64,000 nucleotides of DNA from Crenobacter luteus (GTDB lineage Bacteria > Pseudomonadota > Gammaproteobacteria > Burkholderiales > Chromobacteriaceae): positions 1-64,000 of the forward strand of contig NZ_SLXG01000015.1 in the NCBI RefSeq assembly GCF_004345725.1, written 5' to 3'. The notes below the pieces were generated by a model. It was not told the origin of the DNA. It worked only from the letters and a program-made list of their open reading frames with translations, and did not search any database. The position numbers and the translations under genes were made by a program. This document shows positions 17,310-26,097 of the stretch, piece by piece; position 1 is the stretch's first letter, and each line of letters begins with the position of its first letter.

Positions 17310-18065
17310 ATGATTACCGTGACTCCCGTCAACGCCTTCACCGACAATTATATCTGGGTTTTGCAGCGCGCCGGGCGCGCCGTCGCGGTCGACCCCGGCG
17401 AAGCCGCGCCGCTGGAGCGGCATCTGTCCGCCGCCGGCCTCACGCTCGAGGCGCTGCTGATCACCCACCACCACGGCGACCACGTCGGCGGCGTCGCCGA
17501 GCTCGTCGCCCGGCACCCCGGCCTCGCCGTCTACGGCCCGGCCGGCGTGCGCGGCGTCACCCACCCGGTCGCGGACGGCGACACCGTCGAGGTGCTCGGC
17601 CAACGTTTCAACGTGCTCGCCGTTCCCGGCCACACGCTCGACCACCTCGCCTACCACGACGACGCCCACCTGTTCTGCGGCGACACGCTGTTCGGCGCCG
17701 GCTGCGGCCGCGTGTTCGAGGGCACGCCGGCCATGCTGCACGCCTCGCTGACGAAGCTCGCCGCGCTGCCCGACGCGACGCTCGCCTATCCGGCGCACGA
17801 ATATACGCTGTCCAACCTCGCCTTCGCCGCCGAGGCCGACCCGCGCAACCCGGCCGTCGCCGAACGCCGTCGCCGCGACCAGGCCCGCCGCGAGCGGGGG
17901 GAGGCGACCTTGCCGACCCCGCTGGCCGAGGAGAAACGCAGCAACCCCTTCCTGCGCTGCGACGACCCGAACCTGCGCGCCGGGCTCGAACAACGGTTCG
18001 GTCGGCGCCTGCCCGACGCGGTCGCGACCTTTGCCGTGCTGCGCGACTGGAAAAACCGTTTCTGA
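17310..18065 (+). CDS. gloB: Hydroxyacylglutathione hydrolase (glyoxalase II)
   Basis: Hydrolyses S-lactoylglutathione to lactate and glutathione in methylglyoxal detoxification. The 251-residue product has the binuclear metal motif THHHGDHVGG, PGHTLDHLAY, FCGDTLFGAGCGRVFEG and the C-terminal HEYTLSNLAFA and EKRSNPFLR segments. Length is standard. It begins 18 bases from the divergent methyltransferase gene, so its promoter must lie inside that gene. Confidence 0.96.
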   Translation: MITVTPVNAFTDNYIWVLQRAGRAVAVDPGEAAPLERHLSAAGLTLEALLITHHHGDHVGGVAELVARHPGLAVYGPAGVRGVTHPVADGDTVEVLGQRFNVLAVPGHTLDHLAYHDDAHLFCGDTLFGAGCGRVFEGTPAMLHASLTKLAALPDATLAYPAHEYTLSNLAFAAEADPRNPAVAERRRRDQARRERGEATLPTPLAEEKRSNPFLRCDDPNLRAGLEQRFGRRLPDAVATFAVLRDWKNRF

Positions 18066-18161
18066 GCGCTTAAAACATAACGATAAGGATTCGGCGCCGC
18101 GCTAGCCTCATCGCATAGCCGCAGACACCATAAAACATTTGAATTTTCATGCTTTTTCGGG

Positions 18162-18190
18162 TTGACGAGGGGATGATCGGCCGATAGCAT
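18162..18190 (+). promoter_or_regulatory. Promoter of mltD
   Basis: TTGACG and TAGCAT are separated by exactly 17 bases, placing transcription start about 30 bases before the mltD ATG. It lies in a locally AT-rich stretch between gloB and mltD. Confidence 0.6.
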
Positions 18191-18228
18191 CGGCCGGAAT
18201 TGTCAATTTGCCGCCCCCGCCGACTCCC

Positions 18229-20205
18229 ATGAAAAAGCTCACGCCGCTCGCGCTTTCGCTGTCGCTATTGTTTTCCGTGACGACCGCCCAAGCAGAATCG
18301 AACGCCTTTTCCCGTTCGGTCGGCGTCGACGAAGGTCTCGCCGTCGGTCTCGACATGGTGCTCCTCAACAGCAGCCTGCTGCGCAACGGCGACAACGTCT
18401 GGGTGCGCGTGCGCGAGGGCTTCCAGATGAGCGAGGTCAACCCCGAACTCGTCGCCCGCCACGAACGCCTCTACGCCGCCCGCCCCGACTACTTCAAACG
18501 CACCCTCGACCGCAGCCGGAAATACCTGTTCCATATCATGAACGAGGTCGAGCGCCGCGGCATGCCGACCGAGATCGCGCTCCTGCCGGTGGTCGAGAGC
18601 GCCTTCGTCCCGAACGCCCAGTCGCCTGTCGGCGCCTCCGGCCTGTGGCAGTTCATGCCGGCCACCGGCCGCCACTACGGCCTCGAGCAGACCTGGTGGT
18701 ACGACGGCCGCCGCGACGTGCTCGAATCGACCCGCGCCGCGCTCGACTACCTCGAATACCTGCACGGCCTGTTCGGCGACTGGTCGCTGGCGCTGGCCGC
18801 TTACAACTGGGGCGAAGGCAACGTGTCGCGCGCGATCGCGCGCGCGCAGGCGGCCGGCGTCACGCCGAGCTACGAGAACTTGCGCATGCCGGCCGAAACG
18901 CGCAACTACGTACCCAAGCTGCTGGCGGTACGCAACCTGCTGGCTGCGCCAGAAAAGTACGGCCTCAAGCTCGACCGCTTCCCGAACAAGCCCCACTTCG
19001 TCGCGGTCTCGACCGGCCGCCACATGGACATCGACATCGCAGCCAAGCTGGCCGAGATGCCGGTTTCCGAGTTCAAGCTGCTCAACCCCGGCTTCAACCT
19101 GCCGGTCTACGCGCACAAGAACGGCCGCCAGATGCTGATCCCGGCCGACAAGCTGTCCCGCTTCGAGAAGAACCTCGCCCTCTGGAAAAAGCCGCTGCTG
19201 ACCTGGCAGGTCGTGACCCCGTCGGCCGATGACACCGTCGCCTCCGTCGCCAGCCGCTACGGGATGGACGCGGCGGAACTGGTCGCGGTCAACAATCTGC
19301 GCGGCGCGCTCGACAGCGGCCGGCCGCTGCTGGTCGCCAAGCGCGGCGGCGCGGACGAGGCGCCGCTGGCTGACGGCGACGCGCCGACGATGGTCGCCAC
19401 CGCGACGACCGCAGGCAGCAGCCGCGGCAAGGCACCGGAAACCGCCGACCTGTCGCGCGCGACCGCGGTCGTCGCCAGCGTGGCGCCCCTCGTCGCCCCC
19501 GCGCCGGCAGCGCCCAGGCTGGCCGACGCCGCGCCGGCCGCTGCCATCGTGCCGACGGCGAGCGAAACGCCCGCGCCGGCCGTCGCCGCCGCCCCGTCGA
19601 ATAGCGCGCCCCCGACCCGCGACAACGGCGCGCTCGCCGCCTATCTCGCCGAAGGCGCGACGCAGGCGGTGCAGCCCGACCGCGTCGCGATCGACACCCA
19701 ACTGGCCCAGGCCGCGCCGGCGGCAAGCATCGCGGCGGCGAAGAGCGAGCCTGCCCGGACCGAGGCGAAAGCCGAGCCGGTGAAGGTCGCGCTCGCCCCC
19801 GTCAAGCTGACGGCTGGCCGCCACACCGTCGCCGAGGGCGACACGCTCTACAATATCTCGCGCCGCTACAGCCTGTCGGTCGCCGAGCTGAAGGCGCTGA
19901 ACGGCCTCGAGCAGGACACGGTCAAGCTCGGCCAGGTGCTCAGGGTCAAGGGCAGCGCCATCGTCGCCGCTGGCCGTCCTGTCAACGCGCAGGACGAAGC
20001 GGTCGCACAACTGGCCAGTCTTCGCGGCGAACGCCAGGGCAGCCTGCAAACCGCCTCGGCCGAGTACGTGGTACAGAAGGGCGATACGGTGTTCAGCATC
20101 GCGCGCAAGTTCGGCGTGCGCCACTCGGACATCCAGCGCTGGAACGATTCCGAACAGCTCGCCCGCCTCTCGCCGGGCCAACGCGTGAAGATCCAGGGCC
20201 TTTAA
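18229..20205 (+). CDS. mltD: Membrane-bound lytic murein transglycosylase D with LysM repeats
   Basis: Periplasmic peptidoglycan-cleaving enzyme. The ATG at 18229 gives 658 residues with a Sec signal peptide (MKKLTPLALSLSLLFSVTTAQA); a TTG at 18208 is possible but less likely. The transglycosylase domain holds the catalytic Glu (about residue 123, PVVESAF), then SPVGASGLWQFMPATG and LAAYNWGEGNV. One degenerate LysM begins near residue 324. Two good ones begin near 531 (HTVAEGDTLYNISRRYSLS) and 611 (YVVQKGDTVFSIARKFGV). An alanine/proline-rich linker separates the first LysM from the others. No lipobox is obvious, unlike E. coli MltD. Confidence 0.93.
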   Translation: MKKLTPLALSLSLLFSVTTAQAESNAFSRSVGVDEGLAVGLDMVLLNSSLLRNGDNVWVRVREGFQMSEVNPELVARHERLYAARPDYFKRTLDRSRKYLFHIMNEVERRGMPTEIALLPVVESAFVPNAQSPVGASGLWQFMPATGRHYGLEQTWWYDGRRDVLESTRAALDYLEYLHGLFGDWSLALAAYNWGEGNVSRAIARAQAAGVTPSYENLRMPAETRNYVPKLLAVRNLLAAPEKYGLKLDRFPNKPHFVAVSTGRHMDIDIAAKLAEMPVSEFKLLNPGFNLPVYAHKNGRQMLIPADKLSRFEKNLALWKKPLLTWQVVTPSADDTVASVASRYGMDAAELVAVNNLRGALDSGRPLLVAKRGGADEAPLADGDAPTMVATATTAGSSRGKAPETADLSRATAVVASVAPLVAPAPAAPRLADAAPAAAIVPTASETPAPAVAAAPSNSAPPTRDNGALAAYLAEGATQAVQPDRVAIDTQLAQAAPAASIAAAKSEPARTEAKAEPVKVALAPVKLTAGRHTVAEGDTLYNISRRYSLSVAELKALNGLEQDTVKLGQVLRVKGSAIVAAGRPVNAQDEAVAQLASLRGERQGSLQTASAEYVVQKGDTVFSIARKFGVRHSDIQRWNDSEQLARLSPGQRVKIQGL

Positions 20206-20222
20206 ACCCGGTCGACGCCCCC

Positions 20223-20254
20223 CGACACCCCGCCCAGGCGGGGTGTCGTCTTTT
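20223..20254 (+). terminator. Terminator of mltD
   Basis: A perfect 11-12 bp stem (CGACACCCCGCC / GGCGGGGTGTCG) with a very short loop is followed by TCTTTT. Confidence 0.85.
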
Positions 20255-20367
20255 GCGCCCTCGCCTGCCCGATGCGGACGTCGCCCGCTGCGTCGGCGCG
20301 GCGCCACGGACGGCGCGTGCCGCGACACGGTCGGCACGCCGCCCACGCGCCGGCGCGGGACGCCGCG

Positions 20368-20820
20368 CTATTGCGGGTCGCGGCTGTCGAGCCAGATCGT
20401 CACCGGCCCGTCGTTGACGAGCGCGACCTGCATGTCGGCGCCGAACACGCCGGTCGGCACCGCTTGGCCCAGCCCCTCGGCCAACGTGGCGACCAGCGCG
20501 TCGAACAGCGGCTTCGAATGCTCCGGCCGGCTGGCGCGGCTGTACGACGGCCGGTTGCCCTTCTTGCAGCTGGCGAACAGCGTGAACTGGCTGACGGCGA
20601 GGATCTGGCCGCCGGCGTCGAGCACCGACCGGTTCATCACGCCGGCCTCGTCGGCGAAGATGCGCAAGTTGAGCACCTTCTTCGCCAGCCACGCGACGTC
20701 CTCGGGCCCGTCGGCGTCCTCGACGCCGACCAGCAACAGCAGCCCCGGCCCGATCGAGCCGACCGTCTCGCCCGCCACCGCCACGCTCGCCGTGGCCACC
20801 CTTTGCACCAGCACCCGCAT
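20368..20820 (-). CDS. dtd: D-aminoacyl-tRNA deacylase
   Basis: Removes D-amino acids wrongly attached to tRNA. The 150-residue product has the active-site motif [20 protein letters not shown] and the NDGPVTI segment carrying the Gly-cisPro recognition motif. Length is standard. It is divergent from yaaA, with 59 bases between them. The roughly 110 bases between its stop and the mltD terminator hold nothing I recognise. Confidence 0.96.
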   Translation of the reverse strand: MRVLVQRVATASVAVAGETVGSIGPGLLLLVGVEDADGPEDVAWLAKKVLNLRIFADEAGVMNRSVLDAGGQILAVSQFTLFASCKKGNRPSYSRASRPEHSKPLFDALVATLAEGLGQAVPTGVFGADMQVALVNDGPVTIWLDSRDPQ

Positions 20821-20879
20821 CGTGATCTCCGTATCGCTTAGAATGAAACGCCGGCCAGCATAACAACAAGGAGCCTTTC

Positions 20880-21659
20880 ATGCTGATGGTGATTTCACCC
20901 GCCAAGACGCTCGACTTCGACACCCCGCCGACCACCCGTCATTTTTCGCAGCCGGACTTCCTGCCCGACAGCGCCGAGCTGATCGCCGTGCTGCGCGAAA
21001 AGAGCCCGGCCGATATCGCCGGGCTGATGGGTGTCAGCGACGCGATCGCCACGCTCAACGTCGGCCGCTTCCACGACTGGCACACGCCGTTCACGCCCGG
21101 CAACGCCAAACAGGCCGTGCTCGCCTTCATGGGCGACGTCTACGAAGGCCTGTCGGCCGGCGACTTCGATCATCAGGAACTCGACTACCTGCAGACGCAC
21201 CTGAGGATCCTGTCCGGCCTCTACGGCCTGTTGCGCCCGCTCGACCTGATCCAGCCCTACCGGCTCGAGATGGGTACCCGCCTCGCCAACCCGCGCGGCA
21301 AAAACCTGTACGACTTCTGGGGTGACAAGCTCACCGGCGCGCTGAACGCCGTGCTGCTCGAGAGCGACGAGCCGGTGCTGGTCAACCTCGCCAGCGACGA
21401 GTACTTCAAGTCGGTGAAAATCAGGCAACTGAAGGCGCGGCGGGTGACGCCGGTGTTCCAGGACCTCAAGAACGGCCAGTACAAGATCATCAGCTTCTAC
21501 GCCAAGCGTGCGCGCGGCCTGATGGTGCGCTGGGCGGTCAAGCACCGCGTCACCGACGTGCGGCAACTGAAGGGCTTCGATGCCGACGGCTACGCCTTCG
21601 TCGCCGAGGCCTCCGACGACGACACCTGGGTGTTCCGCCGCGACCCGGCGGCGCGCTGA
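20880..21659 (+). CDS. yaaA: Peroxide stress protein YaaA (DUF328/UPF0246)
   Basis: Family member that lowers intracellular free iron and protects DNA during hydrogen peroxide stress in E. coli; it binds DNA. The 259-residue product begins [13 protein letters not shown] and has [43 protein letters not shown] and [12 protein letters not shown], all typical. A clear AAGGAG precedes the ATG. It is divergent from dtd. Confidence 0.95.
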   Translation: MLMVISPAKTLDFDTPPTTRHFSQPDFLPDSAELIAVLREKSPADIAGLMGVSDAIATLNVGRFHDWHTPFTPGNAKQAVLAFMGDVYEGLSAGDFDHQELDYLQTHLRILSGLYGLLRPLDLIQPYRLEMGTRLANPRGKNLYDFWGDKLTGALNAVLLESDEPVLVNLASDEYFKSVKIRQLKARRVTPVFQDLKNGQYKIISFYAKRARGLMVRWAVKHRVTDVRQLKGFDADGYAFVAEASDDDTWVFRRDPAAR

Positions 21660-21808
21660 AGCCGGTTGACCGTCGCGGCAGGCGGCGCCCCCACTCTCCA
21701 CAAAGCGCGCGCGGGACGCTAAGATACGCCCGCCCCTGAGGCCAAAAGAAAAAACTCCGAGACAACACCCGCGCGCGACGCGCCGCCGTTCTTTGGTAGC
21801 ACCCGACC

Positions 21809-22699
21809 ATGTTTGATGCCGCATCCTTGTCCCGACGCTGTCCGGAACCGCTCGCCGTGCTGTTCCGCCAAGTCGGCCAGATCCATTTCCAGCGCTCGGC
21901 GCTGACCGGTTTCGCCATCGTGCTGGCGCTCGCCAGCGTCAACCTCTGGGCCGCCGTCGGCGCGCTGTTCGCCAGCGCGGTCGCCCTCGCGACCGCCTAC
22001 CTGGCGCGCCTGCCGCGCGAGGCCCGCGTCGACGGCCTGTACGGCTTCAACGCGGCGCTGACCGGCGCCGGCCTGCTGTCCTTCTTCGCGCCCGGCCCGC
22101 TGCTGTTCGCCTACCTCGCGCTGGTCAGCGTCGCCTCCACCTTCGTGTCGGCGCGCTGGACCGCCTGGGGCCGGCTGCCGCCGCTGACGCTGCAGTTCGT
22201 GCTCGCGATGTGGCTGGCGCTGGCGATCGAGTCGGCCTTCGGCCAGCGCATCTCGCCGCCCGGCTGCGAGGACAGCTGGACCTCGGTGATCTGCAACGTC
22301 GGCCAGGTAACCTTCATCAGCGGCCTCAGGCCCGGCCTCGTCGTGCTGTTCGCCTTCGCCTGGCACGACAAGGAGGAAGCCTTCTGGCTGGCCGCCGGCG
22401 CCGCCGTCGCCTGGATGGCCAGCGACGCGCTCGACCTGTTCGCCCCCGGCCTCGCCGCCGGCGAGCAGCTGGTCGGTCTCGCGGTCAACGCCGCGCTGAT
22501 CGGCCAGGGCCTGACCGTGTTCGGCCGCCGCCCCGGCGTCAGGCTGGCCGGCATCCTGCTGTCGGTGCCGGTCTGCCTCGCGCTGGCCGCCGCGGGGGTC
22601 AAATACTTCACGCTACCCTTCATCCTGGTGACCTGGGCGATGCTGCTCTTGAGCGCGCCGCGCGTCGCCGCGCCGCCCGCCGCCCGCGAAGCGGCCTGA
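21809..22699 (+). CDS. Urea transporter (UT family)
   Basis: Integral inner-membrane channel of 296 residues. Two related halves are visible: GLYGFNAALTGAGLLSF (about 71-87) and LVGLAVNAALIGQGLTVFG (about 219-237), the paired G-x-N-A-A-L-x-G motif of the UT family, plus LPFILVTWAMLL near the end. About ten hydrophobic segments. No urease or amidase genes are nearby, so the link to urea use is by family only. A related amide channel is the alternative. It stands alone behind a weak TAAGAT at 21720-21725. Confidence 0.72.
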   Translation: MFDAASLSRRCPEPLAVLFRQVGQIHFQRSALTGFAIVLALASVNLWAAVGALFASAVALATAYLARLPREARVDGLYGFNAALTGAGLLSFFAPGPLLFAYLALVSVASTFVSARWTAWGRLPPLTLQFVLAMWLALAIESAFGQRISPPGCEDSWTSVICNVGQVTFISGLRPGLVVLFAFAWHDKEEAFWLAAGAAVAWMASDALDLFAPGLAAGEQLVGLAVNAALIGQGLTVFGRRPGVRLAGILLSVPVCLALAAAGVKYFTLPFILVTWAMLLLSAPRVAAPPAAREAA

Positions 22700-22717
22700 G
22701 CGGCGGCCGGCCAAACG

Positions 22718-22745
22718 AACAGGGCGACCCACGGGTCGCCCTGTT
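22718..22745. terminator. Hairpin after the urea transporter
   Basis: A 12 bp stem AACAGGGCGACC / GGTCGCCCTGTT with a 4-base loop begins 18 bases after the stop. It has no T run, so termination may be weak or need Rho. Confidence 0.45.
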
Positions 22746-22849
22746 GGCGTCTGCGCCACAGCGCGGCGGCTTTTTGCCGCCCTTTCGTTGAATATCCAAA
22801 ACGCATTCTCAAGCGGGCGCTCCAAGCCCGTTCGCCGCCCCTTGCGCGC

Positions 22850-22863
22850 TTGACCCAGATCAA
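22850..22863 (+). promoter_or_regulatory. FNR/ANR-type box upstream of the Aer-like receptor
   Basis: TTGACCCAGATCAA matches the FNR-family palindrome TTGAT-N4-ATCAA at nine of ten positions. It lies 103 bases before the chemoreceptor ATG. An activator bound here at -41.5 would put the start of transcription near 22898, leaving a leader of about 68 bases. Other CRP/FNR-type regulators (for example DNR) recognise the same sequence. Confidence 0.55.
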
Positions 22864-22965
22864 GCCCTCTTTGCCGCCGTCCTCCACCATGGCGATTCAT
22901 TTGGCATCGCCGATGTCGCGTATTTCATCCGTTTATTCCGCCAACCACGAAACCGACCCTCAGCC

Positions 22966-24552
22966 ATGAAGCTCAACCTGCCGGTCACCGGAATCGAACG
23001 GCCGTTCACGCACGGCCTCATCGTCACCCGCACCAACCTGAAGGGCGTCATCACGCACGCGAACGACGCCTTCGTCGCGCTGTCCGGCTTCGCGCGCGAC
23101 GAGCTCGTCGGCCACAGCCACAACGTCGTGCGCCACCCGGACATGCCGCCGGCGCTGTTCGCCGACATGTGGCACACGATCAGGCTCGGCCAACCCTGGC
23201 GCGGCCTGGTGAAGAACCGCTGCAAGAACGGCGACCACTACTGGGTCGACGCCTTCGTCGTGCCGGTCAGGCAGCAGGGCGAGACGGTCGGCTATATGTC
23301 GGTGCGCTCCCCGGCCGCGCGCGACGCGGTCGAGACGGCCGAACGCGACTACGCCGCGCTGCGCGCCGGGCGGCCGTTCCGCAAGGCGCGGCCCGGCGGC
23401 TACGACGAGCACCGCCTGCGGCTGGGCGTGGGCGCAGCGCTGTTGGCGACGAGCGCGCTGATCGGCGGCTTCGGTCACGGCGCCGCCGGCCTCGCCCTGC
23501 TCGCCGGCCAGGCGCTCTTGACCGCCGGCTGGCTCGGCGTCGAGCGACGGCGGCACGCGCGCGTCGCCCGGCTGCTCGACGCCTGCGGCGCGATCGCCGA
23601 GGGGCGGCTGGCCAACCCGCTGCCGGTCGGCCGGCGCGGCGAGACCGGACGGCTGGAGACCGAGCTCGCGCACATGCAGGTGCACCTGAAGGTGGTCATC
23701 GACGACCTGCAGCGCGCCGCCCGATCGCTGGCGGGCGACGCGGCCGCGCTGCGCGCGACCAGCGAGGACATCCACCGCCGCGTCGAGGCCGGCAACGGCG
23801 GCGTCGCGCAGATGAGCGCGGCGATCGAGGAATTGTCGTGCTCGGTCGAGCAGGTCGCAGGCACCGCCGCCGACACCGCCGCGCAGAGCCTGGACGCGCG
23901 CGGCGCGCTCGAGGCAGGACTGGAGGCGATGGCGCGCGCGAACGAGGGCGCGCGCGAAACCGGCCGCGCGGTGGCCACGGCGCAGGACAGCATCGCGTCG
24001 CTGGCCGGCGCGATCGCGGCGATCAACCGCGTCAGCGACACCATCCGCGACATCGCCGGCCAGACCAACCTCTTGGCGCTGAACGCGGCGATCGAGGCGG
24101 CGCGCGCCGGCGAATCGGGGCGCGGCTTCGCGGTGGTCGCCGACGAGGTGCGCAAGTTGGCCGAGCGCACCAGCGCGAGCACGCTGGAAATCCACGCGCT
24201 GGTCGGCAACGTCGAGCAGGCGGCGCAAGCCACCGTCGCGGCGATGCAGGCGGTGGCCGACGAGACACAGCGCGGCGCCGACGCGCAGGCGCGTACCGCC
24301 GAGCGACTCATCGCGGTGCGCGAATGCACCGGCGGCGTCGCCGAGCGGATGCAGGAAATCGCCGCCAGCAACGCGCAGCAATCGTCGGCCGCCGCCGAGC
24401 TGTCGATCAAGATGGGCGACGTCGCCGGGCTGTTCGAGGCGACCGACCGCGACCTTGCCTCGGCCAACCGGCTGATCGAGCACTTCGCCGCCGAGGCCGA
24501 GGGGCTGGCCGAGCTGGCGGGCCACTTCGAACTGGAGACGGCCGGCGCTTAA
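22966..24552 (+). CDS. PAS-containing methyl-accepting chemotaxis protein (Aer-like)
   Basis: Chemoreceptor of 528 residues that should signal to CheA/CheW. The N-terminal PAS domain (about 15-110) has the Aer pattern [34 protein letters not shown] and [15 protein letters not shown], which in Aer holds FAD and reports redox or oxygen status. Hydrophobic segments at about 150-190 anchor it without a periplasmic domain. A HAMP-like stretch follows. The signalling hairpin is [24 protein letters not shown] and continues [18 protein letters not shown]. An FNR-like box upstream suits an energy-sensing role. Confidence 0.92.
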   Translation: MKLNLPVTGIERPFTHGLIVTRTNLKGVITHANDAFVALSGFARDELVGHSHNVVRHPDMPPALFADMWHTIRLGQPWRGLVKNRCKNGDHYWVDAFVVPVRQQGETVGYMSVRSPAARDAVETAERDYAALRAGRPFRKARPGGYDEHRLRLGVGAALLATSALIGGFGHGAAGLALLAGQALLTAGWLGVERRRHARVARLLDACGAIAEGRLANPLPVGRRGETGRLETELAHMQVHLKVVIDDLQRAARSLAGDAAALRATSEDIHRRVEAGNGGVAQMSAAIEELSCSVEQVAGTAADTAAQSLDARGALEAGLEAMARANEGARETGRAVATAQDSIASLAGAIAAINRVSDTIRDIAGQTNLLALNAAIEAARAGESGRGFAVVADEVRKLAERTSASTLEIHALVGNVEQAAQATVAAMQAVADETQRGADAQARTAERLIAVRECTGGVAERMQEIAASNAQQSSAAAELSIKMGDVAGLFEATDRDLASANRLIEHFAAEAEGLAELAGHFELETAGA

Positions 24553-24583
24553 CGGGAAAGACGCTCTTCGCTATCATGCCGGC

Positions 24584-25384
24584 ATGAGCTCTCCCCTCGA
24601 CCCCGTCCCGTTGCCGCCGCCCGAACCGGAGGCAAGGCTCGCCGGCCTGGCGCTGCCGCTGGGCGAAACCGTCGTCGCCGTGCAAGGCCACGGCGACCCG
24701 GCCTACGGCACGCTGAAAAAGAGCCGCGCGAATACCGCGCAGTCGGACTACTTCCGGGTCGTCTTCCAGGGCTTCGCCCGGGTCGCGGCCGGCCAGTGGC
24801 AGCGCTTCGAGGGCGAGGACGCCGCCTCGCCGAACAACCTGAACAGCGCGTGGGCGCGCGTCGACCACCCGAGCCGCAGCGTCGCCTTCGGCCCCAAGAG
24901 CGGCGTCGCGCTCAGCGCGGCCTTCGCCGGCGGGCCGCTCGACGCCTACCTGTTCGCCCAGGTCATCGCCTGGGCCAAGACCGTCTACCCCGACTACCGG
25001 GTCGCGCCCGGCGTGCTCAGCACGCTGTCGCTGCCGGACGAGGACAAGCTGCGCGTGAACGCCTTCTTCGCCTCTCAGGGCTTCGACTTCGAATGGGGCG
25101 ACGGCCAGAAAAGCGCCCACTACGGCAAGGACCGGGCCGGCCGCCTGCTCGGCGTGTGGGACGCCGAACGGGTCAGCGAGGTCCCCGGCGCCGCGCTGCT
25201 CGACTCGCTGGCGCAACACGACGCCTACCAGCACGAACTCGAGCACAAGTTGGCCGAGGCCGACGCCAGCCAGTCGGCGCTGCGCCGCCAGATCGCCCGG
25301 GAACGCCACACCAACCAGATCATGACCGGCGTGACCGCCTTCGTGCTGCTGGTCGGCCTGCTCGTCGCGCTCGACCTGTTCTGA
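24584..25384 (+). CDS. Unrecognised protein with C-terminal membrane anchor
   Basis: I do not recognise this 266-residue protein. It begins with a proline-rich stretch (PLDPVPLPPPEPEAR). The middle (about 125-165) contains AYLFAQVIAWAKTVYPDY and NAFFASQGFDFEWG, faintly like the end of an acetyltransferase fold. Residues about 200-240 are helical and charged, likely a coiled coil (HELEHKLAEADASQSALRRQIARER). The last 20 residues form one membrane helix, so it is probably tail-anchored with its bulk in the cytoplasm. It starts 31 bases after the chemoreceptor gene in the same direction and may be co-transcribed. Codon use is like its neighbours. Confidence 0.75.
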   Translation: MSSPLDPVPLPPPEPEARLAGLALPLGETVVAVQGHGDPAYGTLKKSRANTAQSDYFRVVFQGFARVAAGQWQRFEGEDAASPNNLNSAWARVDHPSRSVAFGPKSGVALSAAFAGGPLDAYLFAQVIAWAKTVYPDYRVAPGVLSTLSLPDEDKLRVNAFFASQGFDFEWGDGQKSAHYGKDRAGRLLGVWDAERVSEVPGAALLDSLAQHDAYQHELEHKLAEADASQSALRRQIARERHTNQIMTGVTAFVLLVGLLVALDLF

Positions 25385-25420
25385 GCCCGCCCTTCCGCCG
25401 TCCGCGCGCCGCCGCCCCGC

Positions 25421-25909
25421 TCACTCCTCGACCGGCAGCAGCAGGGTTTCCTTCACTTCCTCCATCACCACGTAGCTCTTCGACTCGTTCGCGTTCGGCA
25501 ACTGCAGCAGGATGTCGCCCAACAGCTTGCGGTAGTGGCTCATGTCGGCGATGCGCGCCTTGATCAGATAGTCGAAGTCGCCGGATACCAGGTGGCAGTC
25601 GAGCACCTGCGGCAGCTTCATCACCTCGCGCCGGAACGCCTCGAAGATCTCGCCCGACTTGGCCGACAGCTTGATCTCGACGAACACCAGCAAGGACGCG
25701 CCGAGCGCCTGCGGATTGAGTTTGGCGTAATAGCCCTCGATCACCCCGTCTCGCTCGAGCCGGCGCACGCGCTCGGTACACGGCGTGATCGACAGGCCGA
25801 CCTTTTCCGCCAGTTCGGTCATCGACATGCGGCCGTTGGCCTGCAGATGCCGGAGGATCTTGCGGTCGATGCGGTCTAGCGGATAAGCGCCGGAATTCGC
25901 CTTTTTCAT
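25421..25909 (-). CDS. Lrp/AsnC-family regulator, probable dad operon regulator
   Basis: DNA-binding regulator of 162 residues with an N-terminal helix-turn-helix (LDRIDRKILRHLQANGRMSMTELAEKVG, then TPCTERVRRLERDGVI) and a C-terminal RAM ligand domain (LDCHLVSGDFDYLIKARIADM). The length and the ERVRRLE region match Lrp. I start at ATG 25907-25909 after ACAGGAAAA. It is divergent from dadA, across a strikingly AT-rich 188-base gap, as in DadR/Lrp control of dadAX in other proteobacteria. Control of dadA by alanine is therefore likely but inferred. Confidence 0.92.
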   Translation of the reverse strand: MKKANSGAYPLDRIDRKILRHLQANGRMSMTELAEKVGLSITPCTERVRRLERDGVIEGYYAKLNPQALGASLLVFVEIKLSAKSGEIFEAFRREVMKLPQVLDCHLVSGDFDYLIKARIADMSHYRKLLGDILLQLPNANESKSYVVMEEVKETLLLPVEE

Positions 25910-26097
25910 TTTTCCTGTCAACCTGTCGAATTATCAGTTTTTCACCCAAATAAACAGTAAGTTTTGGAGAAAAAAACTGCTTTCAAATAAATATACTACA
26001 AAAAATCACTAAAGACGGGTTCAGGGCAAACCCTGAACCGAAGCAAGGACGGCGACGGGGTCTGCGGCCCCCTCCAGGCAAGTAGAGGACGAACGAA
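25910..26097. promoter_or_regulatory. AT-rich lrp-dadA control region with leader hairpin
   Basis: The 25910-26012 part is much richer in A and T than anything nearby, as expected of Lrp-type binding sites. A TATACT at 25992-25997 could be the dadA -10 box, though its -35 is poor. It is followed by a perfect hairpin GGTTCAGGG-CAAA-CCCTGAACC at 26018-26039, which would be in the 5' leader of the dadA message. The hairpin has no T run, so it may affect RNA stability or translation, not termination. The ribosome site AGAGGACGAACGAA precedes the ATG. Confidence 0.5.

Noticed and set aside
24584-25384. Calling the unknown protein an acetyltransferase
   Set aside because: Only a faint NAFFASQGFDF resemblance; no acetyl-CoA binding loop of the Q/RxxGxG/A type is visible.
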